Below, in pieces: positions 26,097-36,196 of a stretch of DNA of 64,000 nucleotides. The notes beneath the pieces are model-generated. The model saw only the letters and a program-made list of their open reading frames with translations. It was not told the origin of the DNA and did no database searches. Each line of letters starts with the position of its first letter. Position 1 is the first letter of the stretch. Both the position numbers and the translations under genes were made by a program. Where the stretch lies: positions 248,001 through 312,000 of the forward strand of contig CBDHFN010000003.1 in the NCBI GenBank assembly GCA_965262605.1. Direction: 5' to 3'. This stretch comes from CBDHFN01 sp965262605. GTDB taxonomy: Bacteria; Pseudomonadota; Alphaproteobacteria; JASGCL01.

Positions 26097-26477
26097 ATGT
26101 TTACATATAAGACTAGAATTTATTACGACAACACCGATGTCGGTGGTGTGGTTTATCACGGGCAATATTGCAATTTATTTGAACGCGCCCGCACGGAATG
26201 GCTTCGGCAATTAGGCTATAATCATATTAGCTTAGCCCAAGATTTTCAAGGCATTTTTGTGGTGAAATCTATCAAGCTTGATTTTATTAAGCCCACAAAA
26301 TTAGACGATGCGGCAGAAATTTCGTGTGAAATTATCAAGCATGGTCGTTCATCAGTGATTTTTAAACAAATTTTAAGCGTGGCGCAAGAAATTAAATGTC
26401 AAGCCGATGTGCTGGTAGTTTATTGCGATTCGCAAAAATTTACGCCCAAGAAAATTCCATTTTCGCTAAATTTATAA
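26097..26477 (+). CDS. ybgC: Acyl-CoA thioesterase, YbgC/YbaW family
   Basis: A hot-dog-fold thioesterase of 126 residues, usually part of the tol-pal neighbourhood. The family signature is seen at the N-terminus: YYDNTDVGGVVYHGQYCNLFERARTEWLRQLG, including the catalytic Asp of the DTD-like motif. The rest (FIKPTKLDDAAEI, VIFKQILSV) is standard. No tol or pal genes adjoin it here. No Shine-Dalgarno sequence is visible between the xsc terminator and the ATG. Its 3' end overlaps the convergent addA gene by 6 nt. Confidence 0.85.
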   Translation: MFTYKTRIYYDNTDVGGVVYHGQYCNLFERARTEWLRQLGYNHISLAQDFQGIFVVKSIKLDFIKPTKLDDAAEISCEIIKHGRSSVIFKQILSVAQEIKCQADVLVVYCDSQKFTPKKIPFSLNL

Positions 26478-29400
26478 AATTTCCCATAATTTTGATGCCA
26501 TAAAATATAATAAATAGGCTTTAATTTCGTGATTCGGGTAAATTTTTTGGCATAATTGCCGATATAATTGGCATTGTTGGATATAATATGGCGGAATTTC
26601 GCTATATGATTTGGGAACTTCATATTGGGATTTAAAATCAATAATACTCACAATACCATCGCCAATAATTAACCTGTCCATTTGTCCCGAAATTATTTGC
26701 CCGTTTAATTCGCCCTTGATGATTACTTCGGCTTGGGAATTGCGCCCAAAAAATTCGGGAAATTCGCTAATTATGCGCATAATCGCTTGAATAGCTTGTT
26801 CAGGAATGATGATGGATTTTCTTAAACCATAATTTTTGCACCATTCAAGGCGATTTTCGGGCGGAATATTCGGCAAAATTTGCAATAATCGGTGGTATAT
26901 TACCCCTAATTTTTGGGCTTTTTCCCTGTCATGCCAATTATCCGTGGCATCAATGTCAAAATCTGATGGTTTAATGATATTTTTGGGATTCTCATCGCTA
27001 AAATATCGGTTATGATGAATAAAATTGGGGTATTGATAATTTTTTGTCGTTGCTTCGGGTATATCCGCGGGAATTATTGGGTTAAAATCAGAAAACTCGT
27101 ATTTCTTTTGCGATTCATCATAAATTGCTGGCAATGTAAGCATGGCATTATGGCATAAATCATACCATTCTTGCGAATTTGCTTCGGATTCTTTTTGTTC
27201 TTTGGCAAGCCCAAAAATATATAAATGGCTTTTAGCGCGAGTTAAGGCAACATATAAAAGCCGAAATTTTTCGTTCGCAATAGTTGTGCGGTATTTTTCT
27301 AATTTTGCTTGGGCTTTGGGCGGCAATTGCCAATCTTTTGGCGGCATATAAATAGCGGGCAAATCATCATCAAGCCAAACCATGCTATCTTTTTGAATTT
27401 GCGCAAACATTTCAGGTAAAATAACAATTGGTGCTTCCAAGCCTTTTGCGCCATGCACGGTAAGTAATCTTACTTCATTTAATTGCTTATTATTCATTTC
27501 GCGTTTAATTTCAGCTTGATTTTTGCGAATTTCAAAGGCAATTTCCGCCAAGCCAAAGGCGCTTTTTTGCCCAATTTGTAAAATTTTATCCAAAATAAAA
27601 TCTATGGTTTCTTGCGATTCCGCGCCTAAACGGCGGGAAAATTCATTGATGCACCGAATTATTTTGGGCTTTTCTTGCTTAGCCATCGGATGAAAGCTGT
27701 TTAATGCCAAACAGAAAAATTCATAAGCATTATGTTGTTTTGCTTGCGCAATTCTTTGGTTTAACCAATTTATGATGGTTTGATATTGCGAAAATTCTTG
27801 CAAATTATCCCAAAGCCGCTTTTGTCGTTTGGCAGAAATTTGGTATAAATCATCGTCATTTAAGCCAATGAAGGGACTTTTTAATAAATTAGCAAGGGCT
27901 AAATCATCGCTTGGCAATAAGCAAAAATCGGCTAAACATAATAAATCCAGCGTAATAAAATCGGTAATTAACGAAAATCTATCCGCGCCATTGACCATGA
28001 TTCCTTGCGATTTAAGTTTTTTGACCAAAAATTTTTGGAATTTTGGGCGTTTTTGCAATAAAATCATAATATCGCGATATTCACAATATCGCGCCAATTG
28101 CGGCAAATAAACCTTGCCAACCAATGATGCAATTAAGCTAACTATTTTATCGCCCAATTCATGATATTTTTGCATTTTATTGTCATTATCATGCCGAATT
28201 ACCTCGTAAATCGTGATATTTCCTTGATCTTTGGCGGTTTTATCGCTGGCGTTATGGTGCAAGATATTATCAATGCCCAAGGCTTCGCCGTGCGATTTAG
28301 GTTGAAAAACCGCATCCACAAAGCGCAAAATTATCGGCGCGGAACGAAAAGATTGATTAAAATGCACTTCTTGCAACCGATTATAATGGTGCAATATTTC
28401 GGTAATTTGCAATTTTTGTTTTTGAAATTCATGCACATCGGCGCGTTGAAAGCTGTAGATTGATTGCTTGACATCACCAACAATAAACAAAGTTTTCTTG
28501 TGATATTCATCAGCCGTGATGGGAAAATTATCAATAATTGCCCGCACCACGCGCCATTGGTCGGGATTCGTGTCTTGAGCTTCGTCAAGCAAAATATGGC
28601 GGATTCCCCCATCAGTCTTATATTGCACCCAAGGGTGAATATCCGTTTCCAAAATTTGCGCACAACGAATAATTAAATCATCAAAATCTAATTTATTATG
28701 GGCAAGCTTAGTGGTTTGAAAAATTTCACCAATTTTCATTGTTAATTGAAAAATATTATAACTATCCATTGCCAATTGATAAATTCGGTATGATTCATAG
28801 GTTTTTGCCAATATTTCGGCTTTGGCATTATCTGGGTTTCTTGCCCTTGGTTGATATTTTTGCGTTAAATAAATTTGCAAATAATCTTTTAAATCTAAGC
28901 CATCACGGTTATCTTGATTTAACGAATGCAAATAATCGCTATCTTGCCATTGGGGATTCAAGCCCAAATAGGCTAATAATTCGCTTTTAATCGCTGGTTT
29001 TTGCGCAATTTTTTGGTATTTATAGCGTTCAGACCATAATTTCTTAACCGCTTCGCTTAATTTTGCATCATCTTGAATTTTATGGCGCAAATTCGCCAAG
29101 ATTGCCGTAATTTCAGGCATTTCAAGCGCGGTTTCAATCGCAACTTGCCATAATTGCAGATTTTCTTCTTCGTCAATAATATTAAAATTCATTGCCAAGC
29201 CAGATTCAATCGGAAATTGGCTCAGCAAACTTTGGCAAAAACTATGAATCGTCATAATTTTTAAACCACCTTGTGTGTCATGAATCTTGGCAAATAATCG
29301 GCGCGCCAACGAGATTTTTTCTATAACTTCGTCATGATTTAATTTTTCAAAATCTGGGATTAATTGCGCAATTTCTTGGGTTAAATTATCATCATCAAGC

Positions 29401-29627
29401 GCGGTAAATTGCGCCAATTGCTGGGAAATTCGGGCAATCATTTCATTGGCAGAATTTTTGGTAAAAGTTATCGCTAAGATATGTTCGGGTCTTGCACCTT
29501 GCAGCAGCAGGCTTATGAACCTTGCGGTTAGCACAAAAGTTTTGCCACTGCCCGCCGAAGCCGCAAACCAAATATTAGAATTCGGGTCAGATGCAATTTT
29601 TTGTTCGGGAATTAATTTTTTTACCAT
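26472..29627 (-). CDS. addA: Double-strand break repair helicase-nuclease AddA
   Basis: The helicase-nuclease subunit of AddAB, the alphaproteobacterial RecBCD counterpart, about 1051 residues. UvrD-like motifs appear in order: Walker A FAASAGSGKTFVL (about 24-33), LLDEAQDTNPDQW (II), GDVKQSIYSFQRADV (III), TVHGAKGLEAPIVILPE (V) and LLYVALTRAKSHLY (VI). The C-terminal RecB-type nuclease has QMDRLIIGDGIVSIIDFKS with Asp, Asp and Lys. ATG 29627, preceded by TTTAGGGTA, is chosen over an upstream TTG at 29648. addB is not in this window. It is divergent from murE. Confidence 0.93.
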   Translation of the reverse strand: MVKKLIPEQKIASDPNSNIWFAASAGSGKTFVLTARFISLLLQGARPEHILAITFTKNSANEMIARISQQLAQFTALDDDNLTQEIAQLIPDFEKLNHDEVIEKISLARRLFAKIHDTQGGLKIMTIHSFCQSLLSQFPIESGLAMNFNIIDEEENLQLWQVAIETALEMPEITAILANLRHKIQDDAKLSEAVKKLWSERYKYQKIAQKPAIKSELLAYLGLNPQWQDSDYLHSLNQDNRDGLDLKDYLQIYLTQKYQPRARNPDNAKAEILAKTYESYRIYQLAMDSYNIFQLTMKIGEIFQTTKLAHNKLDFDDLIIRCAQILETDIHPWVQYKTDGGIRHILLDEAQDTNPDQWRVVRAIIDNFPITADEYHKKTLFIVGDVKQSIYSFQRADVHEFQKQKLQITEILHHYNRLQEVHFNQSFRSAPIILRFVDAVFQPKSHGEALGIDNILHHNASDKTAKDQGNITIYEVIRHDNDNKMQKYHELGDKIVSLIASLVGKVYLPQLARYCEYRDIMILLQKRPKFQKFLVKKLKSQGIMVNGADRFSLITDFITLDLLCLADFCLLPSDDLALANLLKSPFIGLNDDDLYQISAKRQKRLWDNLQEFSQYQTIINWLNQRIAQAKQHNAYEFFCLALNSFHPMAKQEKPKIIRCINEFSRRLGAESQETIDFILDKILQIGQKSAFGLAEIAFEIRKNQAEIKREMNNKQLNEVRLLTVHGAKGLEAPIVILPEMFAQIQKDSMVWLDDDLPAIYMPPKDWQLPPKAQAKLEKYRTTIANEKFRLLYVALTRAKSHLYIFGLAKEQKESEANSQEWYDLCHNAMLTLPAIYDESQKKYEFSDFNPIIPADIPEATTKNYQYPNFIHHNRYFSDENPKNIIKPSDFDIDATDNWHDREKAQKLGVIYHRLLQILPNIPPENRLEWCKNYGLRKSIIIPEQAIQAIMRIISEFPEFFGRNSQAEVIIKGELNGQIISGQMDRLIIGDGIVSIIDFKSQYEVPKSYSEIPPYYIQQCQLYRQLCQKIYPNHEIKAYLLYFMASKLWEIL

Positions 29628-29708
29628 TACCCTAAATTTATTGCACAAATACTATTATGTCAAGTTTAATAATATTGACAAAAATTTGATTTTGCGCATA
29701 ATGGGATA

Positions 29709-31130
29709 ATGATAAAAGATTTAGCAAAATTTACGGGCATTAGTTGCGATAGTAGAACTATTACCAAGGGCATGATTTTTGTTGCGCTTAATGGGGCGCA
29801 AGACAACGGCGAAGCCTATATTAATCAAGCAATTGAAAATGGCGCAAGCTTAATTATTAGCCAAAACCCTGATATTAAATACCCAGTTAAATACTCAGTG
29901 CCGATTGAATATGCCGCAAATGCAAGACTTGAATATGCAAGGCTTGCCGCGCAAATTTATCAGCCACAACCTCAAGATATTTATGCCATTACCGGCACTA
30001 ATGGCAAAAGTTCCATGGTGCATTTTGCCCGCGAATTATGGCGATTAAACCGCGAATTTGGCGCATCAATTGGCACTTTGGGAATATTTTTAAGCCAAGA
30101 CGCCCCGAATTTGACATTTTCTTCGGCGTTAACTACACCTGATTCTGGGCTTTTGGCAAAAAATTTGCAAAAATTAGCGCAAAATAATATTCAAAAAATC
30201 GCCATTGAGGCTTCATCGCATGGCTTGGCGCAATTTCGCCTTGACGGCTTAACGATTAAGGCGGCGGCGATGGGCGAATTATCCCAAGACCATTTAGATT
30301 TTCACGGCACGATTGCAAATTATTATCACGCGAAAATGCGGCTATTTCGCGAATTATTAAGAACGGGCGGGCGGGCGGTATTTTTGCAAAATTGCCCAAT
30401 TTATCAAGAATTAAAATCTTGCGTTAAAAATCGCGATTTGGACGAATTTACGATTGGCTATGATTCAAAATCCCGCGTGTATATTACCGAATTTCAACCA
30501 TTGCCCAACGGCAGTATCTGTAAATTTCGCTTTAATGGGCGTGAATATCAAATTAATTTTTCGCTTAACGGGCAATTTCAATGCGAGAATTTTTTAACCG
30601 CGCTGTTTTTAATTGGCGGGTCGGAATTTGAAACTTATTTGCCTTATATTAGCCAAATTCCCGCGGTGCCCGGACGATTGGAATATATCACTGACATTCA
30701 AGGTGCGCATTATTTCGTGGATTATGCCCATACAACCGATGCGCTTGCAACCGCGCTAATTGCCTTAAAAAAACATTTACCCGCGGGCAATAAATTAATT
30801 GTCGTATTTGGCTGCGGCGGCAATCGCGATGCGAGTAAACGCCCAAAAATGGGCGAAGTTGCCGATAAAATTGCGGATATTTGCATCATTACCGATGATA
30901 ACCCAAGATTTGAAGACCCCGCCTTAATTCGCCGCGCTATTTTAGATTCTTGCCCAAGCGGTATTGAAATTAGCCTCAGAAGCGACGCTATTCACCATGC
31001 AAAAAAATTATCGCAAGCGGGCGATATTATTTTAGTTGCTGGCAAAGGGCATGAAATTGGGCAAGAAATTCAAGGTATTACAACGCCTTACAACGACAAA
31101 GAGGCAATTTTATTGCTTGGGGATTTTTAG
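29709..31130 (+). CDS. murE: UDP-MurNAc-L-Ala-D-Glu:meso-diaminopimelate ligase
   Basis: Adds the third residue to the peptidoglycan stem peptide. The 473-residue protein has the Mur ligase P-loop TGTNGKSS (about 96), the LTTPDSG and ASSHGLAQFRLDGL segments, and the DNPR motif in ITDDNPRFEDP that marks meso-diaminopimelate specificity. The carbamylated-Lys region (MGELSQDHLDFH) is present. MurF and other dcw genes are not adjacent, so the cluster is broken up. obgE follows 35 nt later. Confidence 0.95.
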   Translation: MIKDLAKFTGISCDSRTITKGMIFVALNGAQDNGEAYINQAIENGASLIISQNPDIKYPVKYSVPIEYAANARLEYARLAAQIYQPQPQDIYAITGTNGKSSMVHFARELWRLNREFGASIGTLGIFLSQDAPNLTFSSALTTPDSGLLAKNLQKLAQNNIQKIAIEASSHGLAQFRLDGLTIKAAAMGELSQDHLDFHGTIANYYHAKMRLFRELLRTGGRAVFLQNCPIYQELKSCVKNRDLDEFTIGYDSKSRVYITEFQPLPNGSICKFRFNGREYQINFSLNGQFQCENFLTALFLIGGSEFETYLPYISQIPAVPGRLEYITDIQGAHYFVDYAHTTDALATALIALKKHLPAGNKLIVVFGCGGNRDASKRPKMGEVADKIADICIITDDNPRFEDPALIRRAILDSCPSGIEISLRSDAIHHAKKLSQAGDIILVAGKGHEIGQEIQGITTPYNDKEAILLLGDF

Positions 31131-31165
31131 TATACAAAATAAAAAATTTAGGTTAAGGAATAATT

Positions 31166-32209
31166 ATGAGATTCTTAGATGAAGCAAAAATTTATTTAAA
31201 AGCTGGCGATGGCGGCGATGGTTGTGTGGCATTTCGCCGTGAAAAATTCATTGAATTTGGCGGTCCTTCGGGGGGCGATGGCGGACGCGGTGCCAGTATT
31301 ATTTTGCGCGCGGTGCCGAATCTTAACACCCTGATAGATTTTCGTTATTGCCAACATTTTAAGGCGGAACGCGGGCATAATGGTTCGGGCAAAGACCGAC
31401 ATGGTCATAAGGGTGAGGATTTAATTATTAATTTACCGCTTGGCACGCAAATTATTTCCGAAGACAAAGAGGAAATTTTGGTTGACATGGATATTTTGGG
31501 TAAAGAAGTGGTATTTTTAAAAGGCGGGCATGGTGGCAAAGGCAATTTGCATTTTAAAACTGCAACGAATCGCGCCCCGCGCCAATTTACTAAGGGCAAA
31601 CAAGGGCAAGAATTATGGGTTTGGTTGCGCCTGAAATTAATCGCCAATATTGGTTTTGTCGGTTTGCCGAACGCGGGTAAATCTACTTTGATTAACGCCA
31701 TCAGCGCAACCCATGCCAAAGTTGCCGATTACCCGTTTACCACTTTAATTCCGCAATTGGGCGTGGTTTCTTATAAAAATCAAGTTTTCACGGTGGCGGA
31801 TTTACCGGGTTTAATTAAAAATGCCCATAAAGGCGTGGGTTTGGGTTTAAAATTTTTGGGTCATGCCGAACGATGCCAAGCCATCGTGCAATTTATTGCC
31901 GCCGATGATGAATCTTGGACTAAAAATTTTGACATAATTCATCATGAGCTTGCCCAATATGGCGATGAACTTAACGAAAAACCACGGATTTTAATCATTA
32001 GCAAAACCGATAAGATTGATGAAAAAACTTACGCGCGCCGTTATCGTTTCTTAACGCAAAAATTAGCAAAAATGGGGCTAAACATGCCAATTTTCAAAAT
32101 ATCCGCCCACCGCAAATGGGGTTTAGACGAAGTAATTCAGCAAATGGCGATTTTGACTAATAATGATTTACCACCAGTTGTTGAAACAAATTGGCAACCT
32201 TCTTTTTAG
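31166..32209 (+). CDS. obgE: Obg family GTPase
   Basis: A ribosome-associated GTPase of 347 residues, essential in most bacteria for 50S maturation and stress control. The N-terminal Obg fold is glycine-rich (AGDGGDGCVAFRREKF, GGDGGRGAS, GGHGGKGN). The G domain has G1 GLPNAGKSTL (about 165-174), TTLIPQLG (G2), ADLPG (G3) and SKTDK (G4). AAGGAATAATT precedes the start. The C-terminal extension is short, as in many alphaproteobacteria. Confidence 0.96.
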   Translation: MRFLDEAKIYLKAGDGGDGCVAFRREKFIEFGGPSGGDGGRGASIILRAVPNLNTLIDFRYCQHFKAERGHNGSGKDRHGHKGEDLIINLPLGTQIISEDKEEILVDMDILGKEVVFLKGGHGGKGNLHFKTATNRAPRQFTKGKQGQELWVWLRLKLIANIGFVGLPNAGKSTLINAISATHAKVADYPFTTLIPQLGVVSYKNQVFTVADLPGLIKNAHKGVGLGLKFLGHAERCQAIVQFIAADDESWTKNFDIIHHELAQYGDELNEKPRILIISKTDKIDEKTYARRYRFLTQKLAKMGLNMPIFKISAHRKWGLDEVIQQMAILTNNDLPPVVETNWQPSF

Positions 32210-32217
32210 GGGATAAC

Positions 32218-33066
32218 ATGCAACGGGCAAATTTATGGGGCATTGGGGCGATTATACTTTGGGGGGCTTTGGCATTATTAACCAATGGCACTAAGGGTAT
32301 AGCACCATTTTATTTATGCGCGCTTAGCTTTGGCATTGGGGGCGTGTTTTTATTTATTTGCGAATTTATATATTATCGGCGCATACCGATTTTGCCTTTT
32401 TTTTGGCAAGCAATTTTTACGATAAGCGGTTTGTTTTTATATCATTTTTTTTATTTTATTGCGATTCATGGCGCACCACCCGCGCATATTTCTTTAATTG
32501 CTTATTTATGGCCCCTGTTGATTGTGGTAATGAATGCAATTATTAACAAGCAAATTTCTTTGCCAATTTTGGGCGCGGCATTAGCAAGCTTTATCGCCGT
32601 TGGCATGGTAATTAATTCGGCTTCGAGCGCGGAATTTAGCGCAGAATTTCAAATTTATTATGCTATTGCCTTGCTTTGCGCGTTGATTTGGTCGGGTTAT
32701 TCGGTGGCAAATGCCCAAGTGCCCGCCAAGGCGCAATCATCAATATCATATGCTTGTATGGCGGTGGCGATTTTGTCCTTCATCAGCCATTATTTTTTAG
32801 AATCTCCCCAAGAAATACAGCAATCGCAATGGATTTTCGTTGTGTTATTGGGTTTGGGTCCAGTTGGTTTGGCTTTTTTATGGTGGGATATTGCCACTAA
32901 GGGCGGAAATATGGCATTATTGGGCATTATGGCGAATATCGCCCCGATTTTATCCATTATTTTATTAGTTATATCGGGCGTGCAAGAATACCATGGGATT
33001 ATTATCATCGCCGCCTTGATTATTAGCATTTGCGCGGCACTGGCGCAAAAATATACTAAACAATGA
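32218..33066 (+). CDS. EamA/DMT-superfamily membrane transporter
   Basis: A ten-helix drug/metabolite-type permease of about 282 residues (NLWGIGAIILWGALALLTNGTKGIAPF at the start is one helix plus a short loop). Two EamA halves are recognisable, the second around SYACMAVAILSFISHYF to ICAALAQKY. Substrate is unknown; such carriers export amino acids or other metabolites. I use ATG 32218, preceded by AGGGGATAAC, rather than the TTG at 32191 that lies inside obgE. The stop overlaps the next start (ATGA). Confidence 0.82.
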   Translation: MQRANLWGIGAIILWGALALLTNGTKGIAPFYLCALSFGIGGVFLFICEFIYYRRIPILPFFWQAIFTISGLFLYHFFYFIAIHGAPPAHISLIAYLWPLLIVVMNAIINKQISLPILGAALASFIAVGMVINSASSAEFSAEFQIYYAIALLCALIWSGYSVANAQVPAKAQSSISYACMAVAILSFISHYFLESPQEIQQSQWIFVVLLGLGPVGLAFLWWDIATKGGNMALLGIMANIAPILSIILLVISGVQEYHGIIIIAALIISICAALAQKYTKQ

Positions 33067-34100
33067 GCGATAAAAAATCTTATCAATTAATCATGACAGC
33101 ATTTTTGTCAGTGATTGGTGGTATAATTGGTTTAAAAATTGGCTTGCCTTTGCCATGGATGATTGGACCCATGGTGATAATTATGATTTATTGCGCGCTT
33201 GGGCAAACGGCATTTGCGCCCAAAATTTATAATACCCCCGCCCGTGGTATTTTAGGATATGCGATTGGTTCACAATTTTCCCCAGATTCCATCAATGCGA
33301 TTAGCCATTTAGGCATCGGGCTTGCGCTTGTGCCGATTAATTCCATTTTAATTATTATCATTGGTTATCAATATTTTCGGCGCATATGCCGATATGAACC
33401 CGCCACGGCGTTTTTTGGCGCAATTCCGGGTGGGTTATTGGATATGGTAAGCTTGGGCGAGCAGTTTGGCGCGGATAGGCGGCAATTAACCCTTTTTCAT
33501 GCGACAAGATTGGGTGGCACGGTGCTTTTTGCTAGTTTATTAGTAAGTTTTTACCCCTTATTTGGCAAACCCGAAGTGCATCGCCCCTTATTATTTACCC
33601 ATTATGAAAATTCGGCAATTATTGTGTTTTTTATTATCATCGGTTATTTTTGTGGCAAATTAACAAAATTACCGGCATTTCCGTTGCTGGGTCCCATGAT
33701 TTTATCGGCAATCCTGCATGGCAGCGGCTTAATTGACATTAAACCCGCCTATATTTTAATAATCATAGGTCAATCATTTGTCGGCGCAAGATTAGGGTCA
33801 GAATTTAACAACACAAATTATCGTGAATTTCGCACAACTATCACCCGTGCGGTTATATTTACCATGATTACCTTTGTGCCGACAATATTAAGCATGGCGA
33901 TTATGGCTTATTTAACCGATATGAAACCATTAACGGCGTTATTATCATTTGCGCCCGGCGGACAAAGTGAAATGAGCATTTTGGCATTTGCTGTCGGCGC
34001 ACCCGTGGCGATTGTCGCGCTTCACCAATTATGGCGGGTAAGTTTAGTGTTATTATCCATACCAATTTTGCCATGGGTGATGAAAAAAATTGCGCAATAA
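33063..34100 (+). CDS. AbrB family membrane protein (duplicated)
   Basis: A multi-helix membrane protein of 345 residues of the AbrB/ 'ammonia monooxygenase' family, composed of two similar halves: GLKIGLPLPWMIGPMVI with GAIPGGLLDMVSLGEQFGAD in the first, and the C-terminal SFAPGGQSEMSILAFAVGAPVA in the second. The conserved PGG motif occurs in each. The name refers to a mutant phenotype; it is not an oxygenase. Function is unknown, probably transport. It overlaps the EamA gene by 4 nt, so the two are coupled. Confidence 0.85.
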   Translation: MSDKKSYQLIMTAFLSVIGGIIGLKIGLPLPWMIGPMVIIMIYCALGQTAFAPKIYNTPARGILGYAIGSQFSPDSINAISHLGIGLALVPINSILIIIIGYQYFRRICRYEPATAFFGAIPGGLLDMVSLGEQFGADRRQLTLFHATRLGGTVLFASLLVSFYPLFGKPEVHRPLLFTHYENSAIIVFFIIIGYFCGKLTKLPAFPLLGPMILSAILHGSGLIDIKPAYILIIIGQSFVGARLGSEFNNTNYREFRTTITRAVIFTMITFVPTILSMAIMAYLTDMKPLTALLSFAPGGQSEMSILAFAVGAPVAIVALHQLWRVSLVLLSIPILPWVMKKIAQ

Positions 34101-34109
34101 AATATAAAA

Positions 34110-34136
34110 AACCCGCTGTGATTACAACAGCGGGTT
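34110..34136. terminator. Bidirectional terminator between convergent genes
   Basis: A perfect 10-bp stem AACCCGCTGT/ACAGCGGGTT with the 7-nt loop GATTACA. It is flanked by an A tract on the left (34104-34109) and a T-rich stretch on the right (TTAATTTATA), so it can terminate both the abrB-like gene and the convergent permease gene. Confidence 0.9.
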
Positions 34137-34154
34137 AATTTATATTGATTGCAG

Positions 34155-35616
34155 TTAATGATGCGATGATTGATTGGTCGCGTCTTTAATATCAGCGATG
34201 GTTGCATTGCCACCATTAAAGAAAGCATTCAGAATAATCGCGCTGAAGCTTGCCAAAACAATGCCAGATTCAATTAATGGCGCAATGCCTGTGCCCAGGC
34301 CATTGCTTGAAATGTGGTGCGATTAACGGAATCATGCCAAAGCCAATTGAAATTGCCACGATAAATAAATTATGGCGCTTCGTGGTGAAATCAACTTGGG
34401 AAATAATGCGAATGCCCGTTGCGGCAACCATGCCAAACATCACTAAGCCTGCCCCGCCTAACACAAAGGTCGGCACGGCTTCAACGATAGCACCAATTTT
34501 TGGAATCAAGCCCATAATAATTAAAATTACGCCACCCGCCACGCAAACAAAACGGCTTTTTACACCCGTTACGCCCACTAAACCAACATTTTGTGAGAAA
34601 CTTGTGTATGGGAATGTATTGAAAATACCACCGATTAAAGTGCCCAAACCATCAGTGCGCAAGCCTGCGACTAATCTTTTATCGTCAATTTTATCGCCCG
34701 TCATATCGCTTAACGCCAAGAACATGCCCGTTGATTCAATCATCACCACAATCATCACGATGGTCATGGTTAAAATTAAAATTGGATCAAATACCGGCAT
34801 ACCAAATTGAAATGGCAAAATTAAACCAAACCAACTTGCGCTTTCAACTTTACCAAAAGCCATTTTGCCAATGGCAAATGCAATGATACACCCAAAAATT
34901 ATGCCCAATAATACGCTAATATTTTGCACAAAACCCTTAGTATATTTTGTTAATGCAATGATTGAAATTAAGACTATGGCAGCAATAATAATATTATCCG
35001 TTGCCGCATATAATGGATTTTTAACCGTGGCAGCCAGCGTCAAACCATCTGGAATCGCCAAACCTTCGGGTAATGCAGCAGCTTTTAAATCAGTTAAAAA
35101 TTTAACATGGTCGGGATTCATCACCATCGGTGCGGTGGGTCCAACCGGATTACCAAAAATCCAATTAATGCCAATACGCATTAAGCTTACACCAATAACT
35201 AAAATTATCGTGCCCGTGACAATTGGCGGAAAGAATCTTAATAATTTACCGACAATCGGGGCAATTATCATGGTTATGATGCCCGCGCCAATAATTGCCC
35301 CAAAAATTAATCTGGCACCCTCGGCACCGCTAGTGGCATTGGCAAACGCAATCATCGGTCCAACGGCGGCAAATGTAACGCCCATCATCACGGGCAAGCG
35401 AATGCCAAACCATTGCGTCATACCAAATGATTGAATAATGGTCACAATACCGCAAACAAATAAGTCCGCGCTTACTAAAAAGGCAATTTCTTCGGGGCTT
35501 AATTTTAATGCCCGCCCAATAATTAACGGCACCGCCACCGCGCCAGCATACATTACCAGCACATGTTGCAGACCCAAAAGCCCAATTTTTTGTTTTGAAT
35601 GTGTTTCTTCTTGCAT
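34155..35616 (-). CDS. Uracil/xanthine permease, NCS2 family (frameshifted near C-terminus)
   Basis: A nucleobase:cation symporter of about 487 residues if the frame is repaired. The NCS2 signature SQNVGLVGVTGVKSR is present, as are QHVLVMYAGAVAVPLIIG and VVMIESTGMFLALSDMTGD. The intact frame runs from 35616 to 34270 and then reads IAPHFKQWPGHRHCAIN. A one-base change near 34309-34313 (a TTT run read on the minus strand) restores GLGTGIAPLIESGIVLAS and AIILNAFFNGG, ending SSHH at 34155. Subfamily (uracil, xanthine or urate) is not decided. The convergent abrB-like gene is separated by the terminator. The error may be in the sequence. Confidence 0.8.
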
Positions 35617-35773
35617 TTTATTCCCTTTCTAAAATGTTAAGTATTAATAAAATACCATAATTAATATGATTAATCAATAATAAAAAGTTTGTTGCAACAT
35701 ACTATATTTATTTCTTGACTCTTGAGGCTAAATTATATTATTATTTGTTTATTAGCTAATAAAATGGCGGAAT

Positions 35774-36196
35774 ATGGCAAATTTTACCCACAAAAATAAC
35801 ATTGCGGATATGGCTTCAATGATGGATATTATTGAAGCCATGACTAATTTTTTAGTGCAAAATAACCAAGATGACCCTGTGATTGATAAAATTGTGCTAT
35901 GTTTAGATGAACTTATTTCCAATATTCATAAATATGGTTATGTGCATAGCCCAAATAATAAACCAATTTTCTTAAATTGTAGCCTTGAAGCCAATAATAT
36001 TCAAGTGATTTTAACCGATAATTCCCATAAATTTGATCCTTTTCAAATTGATTACGCTAATTCACCCGATGATAAAATTGAGGATTGGCAAATTGGCAGG
36101 CTGGGTATGAAATTGGTAAAAAGCATGGCGAGAACCCATGATTACCAATATATTAATCAGCAAAATATTGTAACTTTAACTTTTGATGCGGCATGA
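35774..36196 (+). CDS. RsbW-like anti-sigma/serine kinase ATPase-domain protein
   Basis: A 140-residue single-domain GHKL ATPase of the HATPase_c_2 type. The N-box is seen in LCLDELISNIHKYGY, and DPFQIDYANSPDD plus QIGRLGMKLVKSMARTHDY form the ATP lid and G2 box. Proteins like this phosphorylate anti-anti-sigma factors or bind sigma factors; no STAS-domain or sigma gene is adjacent. Its last codons overlap the start of the downstream ScfR-like regulator by 4 nt (ATGA), so the two are made together. A poor ribosome-binding site precedes it (CGGAATATGG). Confidence 0.8.
   Translation: MANFTHKNNIADMASMMDIIEAMTNFLVQNNQDDPVIDKIVLCLDELISNIHKYGYVHSPNNKPIFLNCSLEANNIQVILTDNSHKFDPFQIDYANSPDDKIEDWQIGRLGMKLVKSMARTHDYQYINQQNIVTLTFDAA

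Noticed and set aside
28161..28676. Plus-strand ORFs opposite addA
   Set aside because: They are shadows of the helicase gene with no start signals or recognisable domains.
34250..35632. Plus-strand ORFs of 60-190 aa opposite the permease
   Set aside because: They are antisense shadows of the membrane-protein gene, rich in Met/Ile/Pro by base composition, with no ribosome-binding sites.
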